DNA of 64,000 nucleotides from Massospora cicadina (lineage: Eukaryota; Entomophthoromycota; Entomophthoromycetes; Entomophthorales; Entomophthoraceae), in contig JAKSZP010012123.1 in the NCBI GenBank assembly GCA_022478985.1, forward strand, positions 1 to 64,000, in the 5' to 3' direction. The stretch's first letter is position 1. Each line of letters begins with the position of its first letter. Both the position numbers and the translations under genes were made by a program. The notes under the pieces are model-generated. The model made no database searches, was not told the origin of the DNA, and was given only the letters and a program-made list of their open reading frames with translations. Below, one piece after another: positions 11,700-21,878 of this stretch.

Positions 11700-12796
11700 A
11701 AGTGGTAATTTGTACAAAAAATAGGGGCGAACTGATTGCCCTATCTACAGCCATCAGAGCGAGTACCTGTCATTTAAAAGTCACATTCTAATTTAGGACA
11801 TATCGGAGTACAGAAGACTTAAGAGTGGGTTAAAGAGCGCTATTACCAAGAGGACATCATGGAGACCATAACTGAGGTCCTGGACGCCTGCCTGACATGC
11901 AAGAAGCAATCCAGCTTCAAGACCCGGTATCAATACCAATCCACTACGCCTCAACAACCCTTCCAAACTATAAACCTAGCCGTGTTTGGTCCTATACCTC
12001 AAACTACTGGGGAAAATTAATATTTTTTGGTCAGAATTGACCATTTAACCAAGTGGGTTGAAGCTAGGATCTCCCTGCTCAGATTGCCAAAGCCACAGCC
12101 ACTTTCCTCAATTAAAAATATCATTGCTCAACATTGTTGCCCCCAGGTTCTTCTCTGTGATAATGAGAAAAACTTCACCTCCAGAATGGTAAATATTCTC
12201 GCTACCTCCATGAGTATGCAACAGCTCTTTTTGGCCCCCTATAATCCCTTGACCAATGGTACTTTGGAGAGAGAAAATGGGACCCTGGTTTCTATATTAC
12301 ACAAAATGGCCATTTCAGACCCCCTTCACTGGGACCTGTACTTACCATGTGCCCTCATGGCCTACCATATTAGTTACCATAGAATCCTCAAAATGTCTCC
12401 TTTCCGTGTATTGTATGGAAGGGAACCTGGAGTGCTGGCATTAATAGCCAAAGACATTTTCTCTGATTGGACTGACCCCAAGAAATTCATGAAGAAGTTG
12501 GCCCAGCACATCATTCAGTTTCAATCAGAGGCTATGTCTAATTTGGCCAAAATTGTCACAAAAGAGGGCCAAGTCGCTATTGAGCTCTGGTCCCCCTACC
12601 TTTCTTAAAAGTATCCAACTTAGTGCTTTATTATCATAGTTGTATCACTCCTCAAAGGGAGAAGCCTGGGTCTATTTTTAAAGGCCCTTTTGTAGTCACT
12701 TACAAGTGAGGGGAGGAGTACTCCATCAAATCTTGCTACAGAAGTCACTGTCAACTGGATGCATGGCCATTTCTTGTGCCTTATTCTCCCCTAACA
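11700..12796 (+). pseudogene. A2 integrase remnant
   Basis: The zinc-binding region lies at 11790-11910 (DACLTCKKQSSFK). The core at 12027-12608 has RIDHLTKWVEA, LLCDNEKNFTS (second catalytic Asp) and TNGTLERENGTLV (catalytic Glu). The first catalytic Asp, in the motif that is LDVVGPIP in A3, reads LAVFGPIP here, so Asp is replaced by Ala. The C-terminal domain is in further broken frames up to 12800. Confidence 0.85.
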
Positions 12797-12811
12797 CTAT
12801 TGAAGGGGTGA
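12797..12811 (+). promoter_or_regulatory. A2 polypurine tract
   Basis: TATTGAAGGGGTGAT, directly before the 3' LTR and aligned with the tracts of A1 and A3. Confidence 0.7.
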
Positions 12812-13550
12812 TTTTGGACAATTACAATTATGATATTGTAGTAAGAGTGATTTGGGTTTCAAATAAAAAACATTGGCCAACAAACCCTGTTTGAACCTTG
12901 GTGGAAGCACACGAATTGAACACTATTTCCCCACAATTATTCTGCCAAATTGCCCTATGGCTAGTAGCAGGGTATTACCAAACCTGCAGAGATATTGGGG
13001 GGAAGTTGTTCTGAGGGTCCTCTCCACCCCCTCACTAACTTAGTCCAAATACCTACCCCGTGACCACCCCCTTTTATAGCCATGGACGGGGTTACATCAG
13101 GTGAAGATATTTTACCAACTTTTGATTAGGCTAAATATTAAATCCCTTTTATGGGTTCATCTTCCTGGCTGTCAACTTAACATCTGCCCTCATATTGAAG
13201 CAAGGTGAGTTTCAAGAGATCCAAAAGTCAACGGCCATATTACCTAATTTGGATGCGCCTATCATAATATGATTTCTCGTCTGACTCACTTCAAGCTTCA
13301 ATACAATTTAAAAACTAAGCAGTTTAATATCAAGAGGGTTCGCTTATTAACACTCTCGCCAACACCAATAAAGCCTACAAAAAACCAATCTTTTATTATT
13401 ATCAACTTTTCAATTATTTTCTATTTAAGTGGTCAAATCACCCCTAGAAATTAATTATCCCAGCATTAGAGAGCGTAGCATCTTCTGCAAAACACTGTCA
13501 AATTTAGGGTGCAAAGCACCAGTGAGCATCAAATACTCTGAAATCCAACA
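12812..13550 (+). repeat. A2 3' LTR
   Basis: Collinear with 6993-7732. The start reads TTTTGGAC instead of TGTTGGAC (terminal TG lost) and the end is TCCAACA. CCCCTTTTATA at 13068-13078 repeats the antisense TATA motif. Confidence 0.9.
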
Positions 13551-13555
13551 AATGT

Positions 13556-14009
13556 GTCCGTAACATTTCTTCTCTTTATCAGCGACCAACCACATTTATC
13601 TAGCGACCTGCTTATGTATTGGTACTTATTACCCATTAAGGCAGGTCATGCACCAACTGGTCAATTAGCTAGTTGCAGGCGGCAACACTCACCTCACAAC
13701 ATCTAAATAAATTTTCAATCAGTCAGTGATGAAACCCAACCAATTCAATCGGTACATCTAATGTTAATTAATAATTAACTATCAAATGAATCAATTACAG
13801 TAGCAACTCTGTCCAATGAGATCTTAGGCATTTGCATGGATTGACATCAGGGGATCTGAACCTGGGTATTACCCCAAAATATGCTTGCATTAATAAGCTG
13901 ATATTGAAATCAATTTTTATTCAAATCATCCACTAGCAAAACTTATCCCCTAGTAAACAAGCAGATTCCCTAACCTAGGAAGCTGTAAATGTAGGCAAAA
14001 TTTCAAACA
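13556..14009 (-). repeat. B1 3' LTR, right segment
   Basis: Continues the B LTR interrupted by A2. AGCGACCTGCTTATG and GGCAGGTCATGCACCAACTGG match 32310-32380 and 40700-40770. It ends CAAACA before TCCCCCTCTTGCC, the family B polypurine tract on the minus strand. With 6351-6992 it sums to about 1.1 kb, near the 1143-1148 bp of the B3 LTRs. Confidence 0.82.
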
Positions 14010-14560
14010 TCCCCCTCTTGCCTAGATTTCCAGCAAAAGTAAGATTGGGATCGAGTAATGCCACCTCAGACCAGGTCACATACTTCAAAGTTTCCAGCAG
14101 AGCACATTCCTTTCCACACTCAACGCGGCTCATGACATCCTATGGCCTGCGGTTCCTCTTCCTTTCTTCCTTGCTGCTGCCTCTGCAGAGCGCATTCCTC
14201 ATGACCCACTGCCATGCCAGTATAGTCAGTTGTTCATGCTGATGCTAATATCAGAAATCCAATTTTCCCCCCATTCAGGGCTATATGACTCTATTGTTTA
14301 AGCGCTCTTGGTCCAGCATTCTTGATTTCTTAATCCCTGTTTTCCCCATGTTGGGCTTCATTTATTAAGGGACTACTCCTGGTGAAATCAGTTTCAACCC
14401 ATCCTGATTTTACCAACAACATATGAAAATACCAGCAGATGATTCTGATGACTTCAAGTAAAAAGTCGGTTTTATATATTTTTTCCTGTTTTATATATCA
14501 TTCCTTCTTCTTTTTTATATATTTTATCATTTTTTGTGTTTTCTCTTTTCCCTTATGGTA
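14010..14560 (-). other. B1 region between integrase and 3' LTR
   Basis: Begins with the polypurine tract (GGCAAGAGGGGGA on the minus strand). A GC-richer stretch at 14140-14200 (GGCCTGCGGTTCCTCTTCC) is also present in B3 at 32845-32895. An AT-rich stretch at 14470-14570 precedes the integrase end. B3 has about 1.3-1.4 kb of extra sequence at the corresponding place. No convincing gene. Confidence 0.6.
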
Positions 14561-15215
14561 ATAATTTTTTTTATTTTGTGGGACTTGACCTATATTTGGT
14601 TCAGCGGTACATCTTTTAATTACTCACCCAAACTGGTTCCTAAGTATACTTTGGCCTACCAGTTTTAATGTTTCAGAGGTCTATTTTTTAAGGCTTAACC
14701 ATATATTTTGGTTCAGCAGTCCTTTTTTAGAACTCAATCAAAATATTATTACATAACCATTTTATTGGTTCAGCGGTCCTTTGGGAACACTTTCATTATT
14801 TTTATTATTTTCTAATTGAATTCAAAACTTCAAGTACTTTTCATAGACTCAGTTTACTATTTTCCCATCTTTGATGCTCTTAATGTTTATAAGCATCTGT
14901 TACTGACTTAGCAATAATTTTGAATGGACTTGAACACAGAGCAGCCAGCTTATTTTTTCTCCCAAAGCCATCTATAACATAATAAGCTACCCTATCGCCC
15001 ACATGATATTTGCGTAGTGCTGGTCAGTTTTTTGTCTTCTATAATTTTGGCCTTAATTATTCGCATTCAAGGTCATATCAAGTACTTGTGTTTGCATTTC
15101 AATTAGGATATTTGATAATCGGAGTAGATACTGATCAGTACTCATCCCCAATGTCAGTTTGACAGCCAAATATAGATCAGTGTTAACGCAGCCCCTTGTG
15201 TAAGTCCAGGTGAAT
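14561..15215 (-). pseudogene. B1 integrase C-terminal remnant
   Basis: Aligns with the B3 integrase tail at 34540-35120: GGGACTTGACC, repeated TTCAGCGGTCC-like blocks, and ATATCAATCA/ATTTCAATTAGG-like text before the NIKF..NMF-type region. No open frame remains. The similarity fades near 15215, where unrelated sequence begins, so the rest of B1 (RT, gag, 5' LTR) is missing. Confidence 0.65.
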
Positions 15216-15249
15216 GTCCCCTCTTCTATGGATTAGGCATTTTTCCCAT

Positions 15250-15905
15250 TTCCTAATAAAAAGGGTCTAAAGAGGGCAGCTGTACCTCTCATCACACAGT
15301 GTGACCTCGCCCATGGGCAGATGAGCACTGGGTAACAGCTCTCTCTCTGAATATTGCTCCACTGGTCCCAGCACTTGCCTCCACCAAATTAGTTTGGCAA
15401 ATCGAGGAAATCTGCAAAGAAGTTATCAGTAACCGTCATCCTCACAAGCTGGACGGACTTTATAAAGCTGGTGGTGCTGAGCACTTAAAATTGAAGTCAA
15501 AATGTCTTGCAATCTTGGGAATGAGGCCCAACGAGTTTGCACATTTGGTAGATGCAGAATTAAGTAGTGAAACCTTGATAACACTTGACAATGGCATCAA
15601 GTCATTGAAAAATATTGTCAGTTCAAGACTTACTCCAAAAAACTATGAGGACAAGCACCCAATTGGTGCATAACTTATAGTTGGAATGGGACAAGCAATA
15701 AATTCTCAGTCAAAATCGCCAATGGCAATAAACTATTGAGCAGTATGGTTGCCAAATTTATACTCTCCTCAAAATCATCTGGGACAAAGCCTGATGGGCA
15801 TGTACCTCCATCAAGGATTGTTGCTGATAGTTTGAAACCCCATTTCAAAAATTGGGATTGGCAATTTATGGTACCCATTTGGCTATTTGAATGCTACAGT
15901 AACTA
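15250..15905 (+). pseudogene. Unrecognised protein-coding remnant
   Basis: Two consecutive frames give about 200 residues of protein-like sequence with one frameshift near 15665-15675. The first runs from about 15308 to 15673 without a stop (segments VPALASTKLVWQIEEICKEV and LGMRPNEFAHLVDAELSSET). The second runs from about 15665 to 15905 (SWNGTSNKFSVKIANGNKLL, ending FECYSN and a stop). Composition and amphipathic pattern look coding and differ from the flanking AT-rich repeats. I do not recognise the family; it shows no RT, integrase, protease or zinc-knuckle motif. It could be a captured host gene fragment, an integrated viral or plasmid gene, or an accessory TE gene. Confidence 0.45.
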
Positions 15906-16071
15906 GGCATGGGTGGGTTGGCCATACCAGACCCGTTTCCAATCCATTGGGACCGCCCCTATGTGGGGTGGCCCTGGGGGATTCCTGCTGCCCATCAAGC
16001 CAGATGCTGTCACACTATCTGCCATAAATACATTAGATCCTTGGGTCAGGCATTCATGGTCAAGCCAATAA
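15906..16071. other. Unassigned sequence left of N
   Basis: Short GC-richer stretch with GGCCATACCAGACCCG and GGGACCGCCCC. No gene or repeat partner found in the window. Its last five bases, AATAA, are the likely left target duplication of N. Confidence 0.4.
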
Positions 16072-16692
16072 TGTAACAGATCAGGTGGTACCTGATCCAT
16101 ACATTGCAATGGATCAGTTGGTACTCTATCCAAATAGGAAATTAATAAGAAGAAACCTGAATAAAGGGGACTCAGAGAGAGGGAAATTCGATGGTCTGAA
16201 GCCAAAATACATCCAAGTCAATATGAAGTCAGACTTACAAGCGTTTTGGGTGATGATTTCGTGGGGAGTGGAATCATCACCTGAGATGTGCTGGACAATT
16301 CAGGAGAGCTTAGCATAGTGGAAAGCCTATTTCATATTTGCAAATGTACTATATATTTGTGGATGAGCTGGCTTGAATAGCCAGTTGAGTCTTCTATGAT
16401 AAACCCTAAAAATCCAATAAAGATTTGGTGGCAAGTCAAAAAGAATACTTTATTTAAAATAGAATATTAGATCGAAGGCATGGGCTCCAATAGTGGGCAT
16501 GGTGTGGCGTTGGCGTGTTACTTGGCGTCCTCCTACAGCGTGTGGACAGGAATCTGAGGGCACGTGGCAATGGCGGAATATGGCGGATGGGTTTGGGGAT
16601 TGGCTCTGGTGAGCTGGTTCCTAGTAGAGTCAGTTATGTGGCTCTTACTTCCTGATTCCCTTTGGGATATTGGCGCGAACCCGTTTGTTATA
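16072..16692 (+). repeat. N 5' LTR
   Basis: Starts TGTAACAGATCAG and ends TGTTATA, the terminal CA changed to TA. Near-identical to 17578-18199. ACTATATATTTG at about 16347-16358 is a possible TATA element. AATAAAGATTTGG at about 16420 may be a polyadenylation signal. Confidence 0.88.
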
Positions 16693-17577
16693 TTAGACTC
16701 AACTCAAATTGTTCTTGGTTCGCTGTGAGTGGCTGGAGGTATGTTCTGGAAAGGGAGGAATGGTTTGATTGTGAGTTGAAGGAGGTGGAGGTTCAGAAAG
16801 GAAAGGAATGGATCTACGGTGATCCAAAAGAAGTATCGCGAGCAAAGTGTAAGGTGTGGTTAGCTCAAGTGTTGGGAGGAATTGGGGAGGAAGTTTACCA
16901 GGAGGCGGATGAAATGGTGCAGGCCATAGCGGATCTTAAGGAGAATCAATGGGGAGTATGGCGCGGGCAGTGGTCCATCAGGAGCAGCAGGAGGATACCT
17001 AAAAGGTGTCAAAAGGAGCTGTGGATGAGTTGTACTGGGGGGCGGATGAAATGGCGTTAGCCATGGCAGATATCTAGAAAAATCTATGGGGAAGTGTGGA
17101 GTGGGTGGTGGCCCAGCAAGAGCAACAGGCGGATCCATGAGGTACGCCCAGAAGAGAGGTGGATGGAGTGTGCCAAGGAGGTGGAAAAGATGATGCGCGC
17201 CCTAGCAGATTCTGAGGAAGAGCTACAGGGAAGTTTGGAGTGGGTGGTGGCCCACCAGAAGCAACAGGCGGATCCATGAAGAGCGTCCAGAGGAGCCATG
17301 GATGGAGCATACCGAGGGCTGGATGGGATGGCATTTGCCCAGGTGGATACTGAGGAGAAGTTATGTAGCTGTTTGGAACAGGCGAGGGCCCACCAGGAGC
17401 GACATGTGGATCAGCATGGAGCACCAGCCCCAAGCTTGGGAGATGGGAAAAGGGCTGGCCACGTTTGCAAGTCAAGTGGAAATGTGATCTGAAGGAGGAG
17501 ATGACATGGCAAACGGGAAAAGTTGGCGCACAGTGCCCAGGGATGGCCCAGGGATTCCGATCTTCACAGGGGGGTGA
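16693..17577 (+). pseudogene. N internal tandem-repeat protein, degraded
   Basis: Four diverged tandem units of about 138 bp (46 codons) start near 16888, 17027, 17167 and 17304. Unit consensus: acidic start, ADEM..A.AD, E..L.GSLEWVVA.QQ-like segment, QQADP. Units 2 and 3 share GEVWSGWWP-coding DNA nearly identically (GAGTGGGTGGTGGCCCA). The original protein was probably one long repeat protein, rich in Glu, Gln and Trp and likely helical. TAG and TGA codons now interrupt units 2 and 3. I do not recognise it; a Gag-like or structural role is only a guess. Confidence 0.6.
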
Positions 17578-18199
17578 TTTAATGGATCAGATGGTACCTA
17601 ATCCATACATTATGATGGATCAGTTAGTACTTAATCTGAATAGGAAATTAATAAGAAGAAACCCAAATAAAGGGGAATTGGAGTGAGGGAGATTCATTGG
17701 TTAAAAGCCAAAATGCATCTAAGTCAATATGACATCGGACTTACAAGCATTTTGGGCAATGATTTCATGGGGGATGGAATCATCGCCTGAGATGTGCTGG
17801 ACAATTCAGGAGAGTTTGGCATAGTGGAAAGCCTATTTCATATTTGCAAATGCACTATATATTTGTGGATGAGCTGGCTTGAATAGCCAGTTGAGTCTTC
17901 TACAATAAACCCTAAAAATCCAATAAAGATTTGGTGGCAAGTCAAAAAGAATATTTTATCTAAAATAGAATATTAGATCGAAGGCATGGGCTCCAATAGT
18001 GGGCATGGTGTGGCGTTGGCATGTTACTCAGCATCCTCCTACAGCATGTGGACAGGAATCCGAGGGCATGTGGCAATGGCAGAATACAGCGGATGGGTTT
18101 GGAGATTTGCTCTGGTGGGCTGATTCCTAGTAGAGTCAGTTATGTGGCTCTTACTTCCTAATTCCCTTTTGGGATATTGGCGCGAACCTGTTTGTTACA
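17578..18199 (+). repeat. N 3' LTR
   Basis: Starts TTTAATGGATCAG, equivalent to TGTAACAGATCAG, and ends TGTTACA. At least seven CpG positions of the 5' LTR are TpG or CpA here, for example GGCGTG to GGCATG and CACGTG to CATGTG. Confidence 0.88.
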
Positions 18200-18773
18200 A
18201 ATAGCAACTCAGCTTCTGCTGATTCCTTCAAAGTCAGTTCAGACTAAAATCATTTCCCCTCCCTTGAAAATTTGCTAGTTTAGGTTAAAACTTGAGGGCA
18301 TCAATCCTGTGCTTTGACAAGCTGTCCCAAATCAAACACTAACTAATCAGTCACATGACACTGAGGAAATTGTTGTTTGGTTTCTTAATCTTCACTTACA
18401 ATAAAATTCCCTGTGAGTTCCCAAATTTTTGTTTTACTTTAAATTTTTCTTGATGAGCTCCCAATGACATTAACTTGGTGGCCCATCAGCCCTTACATTG
18501 AATGGACTATACTATTTTTGATGGTCACAATAGCTCTCTCCATAGCCAACTGAATCTGTCAATTAAAAATTCTCTGGGAATTTAATACCATCGTTGAAGC
18601 CATCTGGCACCAGGATATCAGAATCCTGTGGTCTCATTTATCTCATCTTCATGCAAGGATCCGCCCCCTCACCTCTGCTTTGGTGTTGACCCCTTTCATG
18701 GAATATCTCAAAACACCTAGTATGATAGTGCAACTCCCTGCAGCAAAATCCGCAAGTTCTAGAGCTTTAACTG
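18200..18773. other. Unassigned sequence between N and A3
   Basis: No open frame and no repeat partner within the window. It is the left flank of A3 and continues at 24717 right of A3, so it is the older background into which N and A3 inserted. Possibly an LTR or leader of element C1, but I cannot show that. Confidence 0.4.
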
Positions 18774-18778
18774 CTTGG

Positions 18779-19167
18779 TGTCAGACATTTGCCTCCCAGG
18801 GGCCTGACAAAGAATGTTGAAGGGCAATCGCGGGAGAAATGGGGAAATGTCAGACATATTCAAGTCTGCGGCTCCCTGAAGTGATGCGAGTTTAAAACGA
18901 CCCAATAGGTCCTTCTCACATATTTCCTAATTTGGAATGTGCTAAGCAATCCGAACCTCAAACTCTAACATGTTAAATATGAATTATCAACTGAATAATA
19001 GGGATCCTTTTTTAACCCCACGCGGCTATCAATAAATACACAAAAAAGCCCAGAATTAATAAGTTTTATTATTTATTTAAAAAAATTATTTTAAGTGGTT
19101 TTCCCCCAGCTGTTGGATTTTTAGGCTTATAAGCACCATTGAGCTAAAAATCTTCAAAAGTTTAACA
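18779..19167 (+). repeat. A3 5' LTR
   Basis: Starts TGTCAGACATTTGCC and ends AGTTTAACA. Collinear with 24324-24711. An internal partial repeat of the start (ATGTCAGACATATTC) occurs at 18847-18861. Confidence 0.92.
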
Positions 19168-19169
19168 AG

Positions 19170-19187
19170 TAATGCTCACTACAGGGG
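19170..19187 (+). promoter_or_regulatory. A3 primer-binding site, mutated
   Basis: TAATGCTCACTACAGGGG lies at the place where A2 has TGGTGCTCACTACAGGGG. Both Gs of the initial TGG are now As (G-to-A). Confidence 0.7.
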
Positions 19188-19199
19188 AGCCTGTATACC

Positions 19200-20575
19200 A
19201 CCAAACTCCTTTACAAAATGACAACTAACTCAAAACCAAGGATAACTGCCTTGGAGCAGCAACTAGCCAGTGCTTTGTCTCTCCTCAAAAGGCTTGAGCA
19301 GCACTCTTCCCCAGGCCCTTATGGGGCCTCCCCTCTCATTCACAAACCACCTTTTAAGGATAAGTTCACCCCCAGGTGAGGGAAGTGTTGCTGTTTTTCT
19401 CTTTATGTATGAAGTTGCTATGTAAGGGGCAACGGATCAACTTAAAATTAAGCACCTCCTTCCTTGCTTGAGTCGTGGTGCCCAAGAGATCATGGTTCAC
19501 ACATGGCTACCCTTAGCACCTGGGCGGAGGTGAAGCAAGCCCTAACTGAAGAATTCGGCTTATTACGAAGTTTGAATAGGCAGAAACAGGCCTTTATGTG
19601 CCTTAGCCTATCACAAGGTGAATCAATCACCTCCTTTGCCGAACGCTTTTACATGAAAGTGCAACCCCTATTGCTTGCTAAAATGCTACCCCTAGACGAT
19701 GCTATTGCAGCTATCTTGGCTGGCTTGGTGGCCTATCCTGCATTAGCCATGCATTTCGCTTCCATAAAGCGCACTTTCTAAATATGTACACGATATCAAG
19801 GAGGCCTTATTAGAGGTGGCGGATATATATGAGCTTGATCCTATACAAGGAGCGAAGAGCCAAGCTTCTACGCCACCCAATGTTGCATCTACTATGGCTG
19901 TCTCCATTTGGAAACCTGACCCTGCGGAGTTGCCAGCACAAACTGCTTCTACTTCCCATAACAATAAGCATATGGTTATAGCTGTGATGGGGCAGTGCTC
20001 CTCGTTGGCTCCAGCTCAACAAACCCTGTTGGTGAAAGTAGATGCCCCTTTTGCTGGCCCATCTTTATCTTCAAAGCCTGCATCTAAGCCTAAACCCTTC
20101 CTCGGGTACCAACTGCCCCCACTAACAACGGGTCAAATGGCCAGGTCACGAAAGCTAAACCACCTGGTACACCAAAGCACCTAGCCACTTCTCGGCCTAA
20201 TGATGTTGAAGTTGAAGCATCCAATTCCACAGCGCTGCCCCCTTCATCTTCTGGTTCAAAAGCGCAGCCAATACAGCTAGCTATCTCTTTTCCTGTCTCC
20301 CCTCCTTCAGCAGAGCAGTTTCCCAAAGTGCCTGAAGCGTCACGTTCTCATAAGGCGCTACTTTTATCCCCACCGGCTTCTCCTCTAGTTGTACCTCACA
20401 TTAAACCTATAACCATGGGGCAACCTGAATCTATCCCTCCTAAGGCTAAAGTTAAAGCTGTTGCCAATCCCACGCCCCCTATGGATTCTCTAACCTGTAT
20501 TGAGAATCCCTCTGATGACGAGACCGAGGGGGTTGTGAAGATAACGGTCACTATGTCTTAGGATCCCCAGGGGAA
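19200..20575 (+). pseudogene. A3 gag
   Basis: The capsid-like domain is at 19464-19781, with TWAEVKQALTEEFG, GESITSFAERFYMKVQPLL and LDDAIAAILAGL, the pattern of the Ty3/gypsy Gag family. A break near 19785 leads to 19816-20184 and 20328-20561, a Pro/Ala/Ser/Lys-rich region ending in CIENPSDDETEG. The Gag proteins coat the RNA in virus-like particles. No CCHC knuckle is visible; the basic Pro-rich tail may take over RNA binding (inference). Confidence 0.75.
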
Positions 20576-21878
20576 GTGGAGGTACCCGATCACTTAAAAC
20601 CAGAGCGAGTGGATTGGGCTAAAGTGCCCAGCCGCACCTATCTTTATCAGGTATTGAGAGGCCTGGAGGTTATTGATACCGCCAGTAACGCGGATCAGCT
20701 TGTTGCCTCAATGCTTCGGCTCCCTCAGAGTGTGTATACGTTGCAAACTATCCAGGAGAAATACCTTGAGACTGCCAACCACCTTGCCTCCATGCTCGAT
20801 CTCAAGGAGGTTCTTGCTCTTCCCCCCAAGCTGGGTGGAACTTTAGCTATAGTAGAAGTTGTTGTTAAGGGAGTGCGGGTTAAGGCTATTCTTGACACTG
20901 GGTATCCTGTGAACTTTGTGTCTTCAAGGCTTATGAAAAAATTAAGTTGGCTCCCGACCTCAACTATACTCAAGAGTTTGGAACGGCGGGGCCAACCAAT
21001 ACCCGCGCCATTGGGGCTTACTCATCTTTACCTATCCGATTTGGGAAACTTTTCCTCTCAGACCCAGCGGTAGCCTTAACCAACAATACATATGACATGC
21101 TCATTGGTACCCAGTTCATACTCGAGTATGAGGGGATCATCAATCTGAAACAGAGCTATCTTTCCCTGCTTAACTATGAGGTTCCTCTGATTTTAGCCAA
21201 TGAAGAGCTCAATAAAAAGATTTCACCTGTACTGTTGAGTTTCCCTCTTCTGCCTTATCCCTACACTACACAACGACAGGACGCAACACCAAGATGTTGC
21301 CTCCATCAGTGGACGCCCTCGAGGGTATCCCTTTCTATGCTACAGAAGAGGTAGTAATTAAAGCGGGTGAACAGAAGGTTCCAGATACCAAGGTTACTAT
21401 GCAAATCCCCCACAACTTCTTATTACACCTAACAAGCATTGATGGAGTTAGCCCCTTGGAGCCTAGAGTCCTGCCAGGCGTACTAGACCCAGCGTATCAA
21501 CGGCCTATCAACCTTCTGCTTGGAAATCTCACCTCGAAGGATATGGTCATAAAAAAGCACCAGGAGATCGGAAGAGGCTTTCTGATTCCCCTTGAGGAAA
21601 TAAGCCAAGTCCACTGCATTGGGTTTATGGCAGATATGGGCTTACCTGATGACCAGATAATATGTACCCTACCTTCCATTAATATCTCCGATGAGCTAAC
21701 CCCAGCTGAGCTAGAGAAGGTACACACCCTGCTGAAGGCCTACAGTGACATTTTCTCCACCTCTGATAATGACTATGGACATATGGAAGGGTGGACTCAT
21801 ACCATTGACATTGGTGATGCTCACCCTATCCGCTCCAAATCCTACCACAAATCCAAAGTGGAGGAGCTCCAGATGTGA
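20576..21878 (+). pseudogene. A3 protease and linker to RT
   Basis: 20576-20940 encodes the Gag/protease junction and VKAILDTGYPVNFVSSRL, an aspartic protease active site with D-T-G present. A shift in GAAAAAATT near 20936 moves the frame to 20947-21225. A second shift at ATAAAAAG near 21218 moves it to 21294-21878, which ends at TGA (21876-21878) shortly before the RT fingers. A2 has an Arg codon (AGG) there and A1 has CGG. Confidence 0.82.

Larger units (their letters stand above)
6993..13550 (+). mobile_element. Ty3/gypsy LTR retrotransposon A2
   Basis: Complete but degenerate element of about 6.56 kb with LTRs of 740 and 739 bp. It is flanked by AACGT (6988-6992) and AATGT (13551-13555), a 5-bp target duplication with one C-to-T change at a CpG. 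Domain order is gag, protease, RT, RNase H, integrase. It is inserted in the B1 LTR: the uninterrupted target can be read in B3 near 32265-32275 (AAAACGTATCCCTAAC). Confidence 0.93.
16072..18199 (+). mobile_element. Non-autonomous LTR element N
   Basis: Two LTRs of 621 and 622 bp enclose only 885 bp of internal sequence, with no reverse transcriptase, protease or integrase. Flanks AATAA (16067-16071) and AATAG (18200-18204) fit a 5-bp target duplication with one transition. A purine run, CACAGGGGGGTGA, stands before the right LTR, so the element reads left to right. The internal part encodes a tandem-repeat protein. It must have been mobilised by proteins of another element. Confidence 0.85.

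Noticed and set aside
16860..17475. Proline-rich minus-strand frames in N
   Set aside because: They mirror the tandem coding units of the plus strand; the LTR/PPT orientation supports plus.
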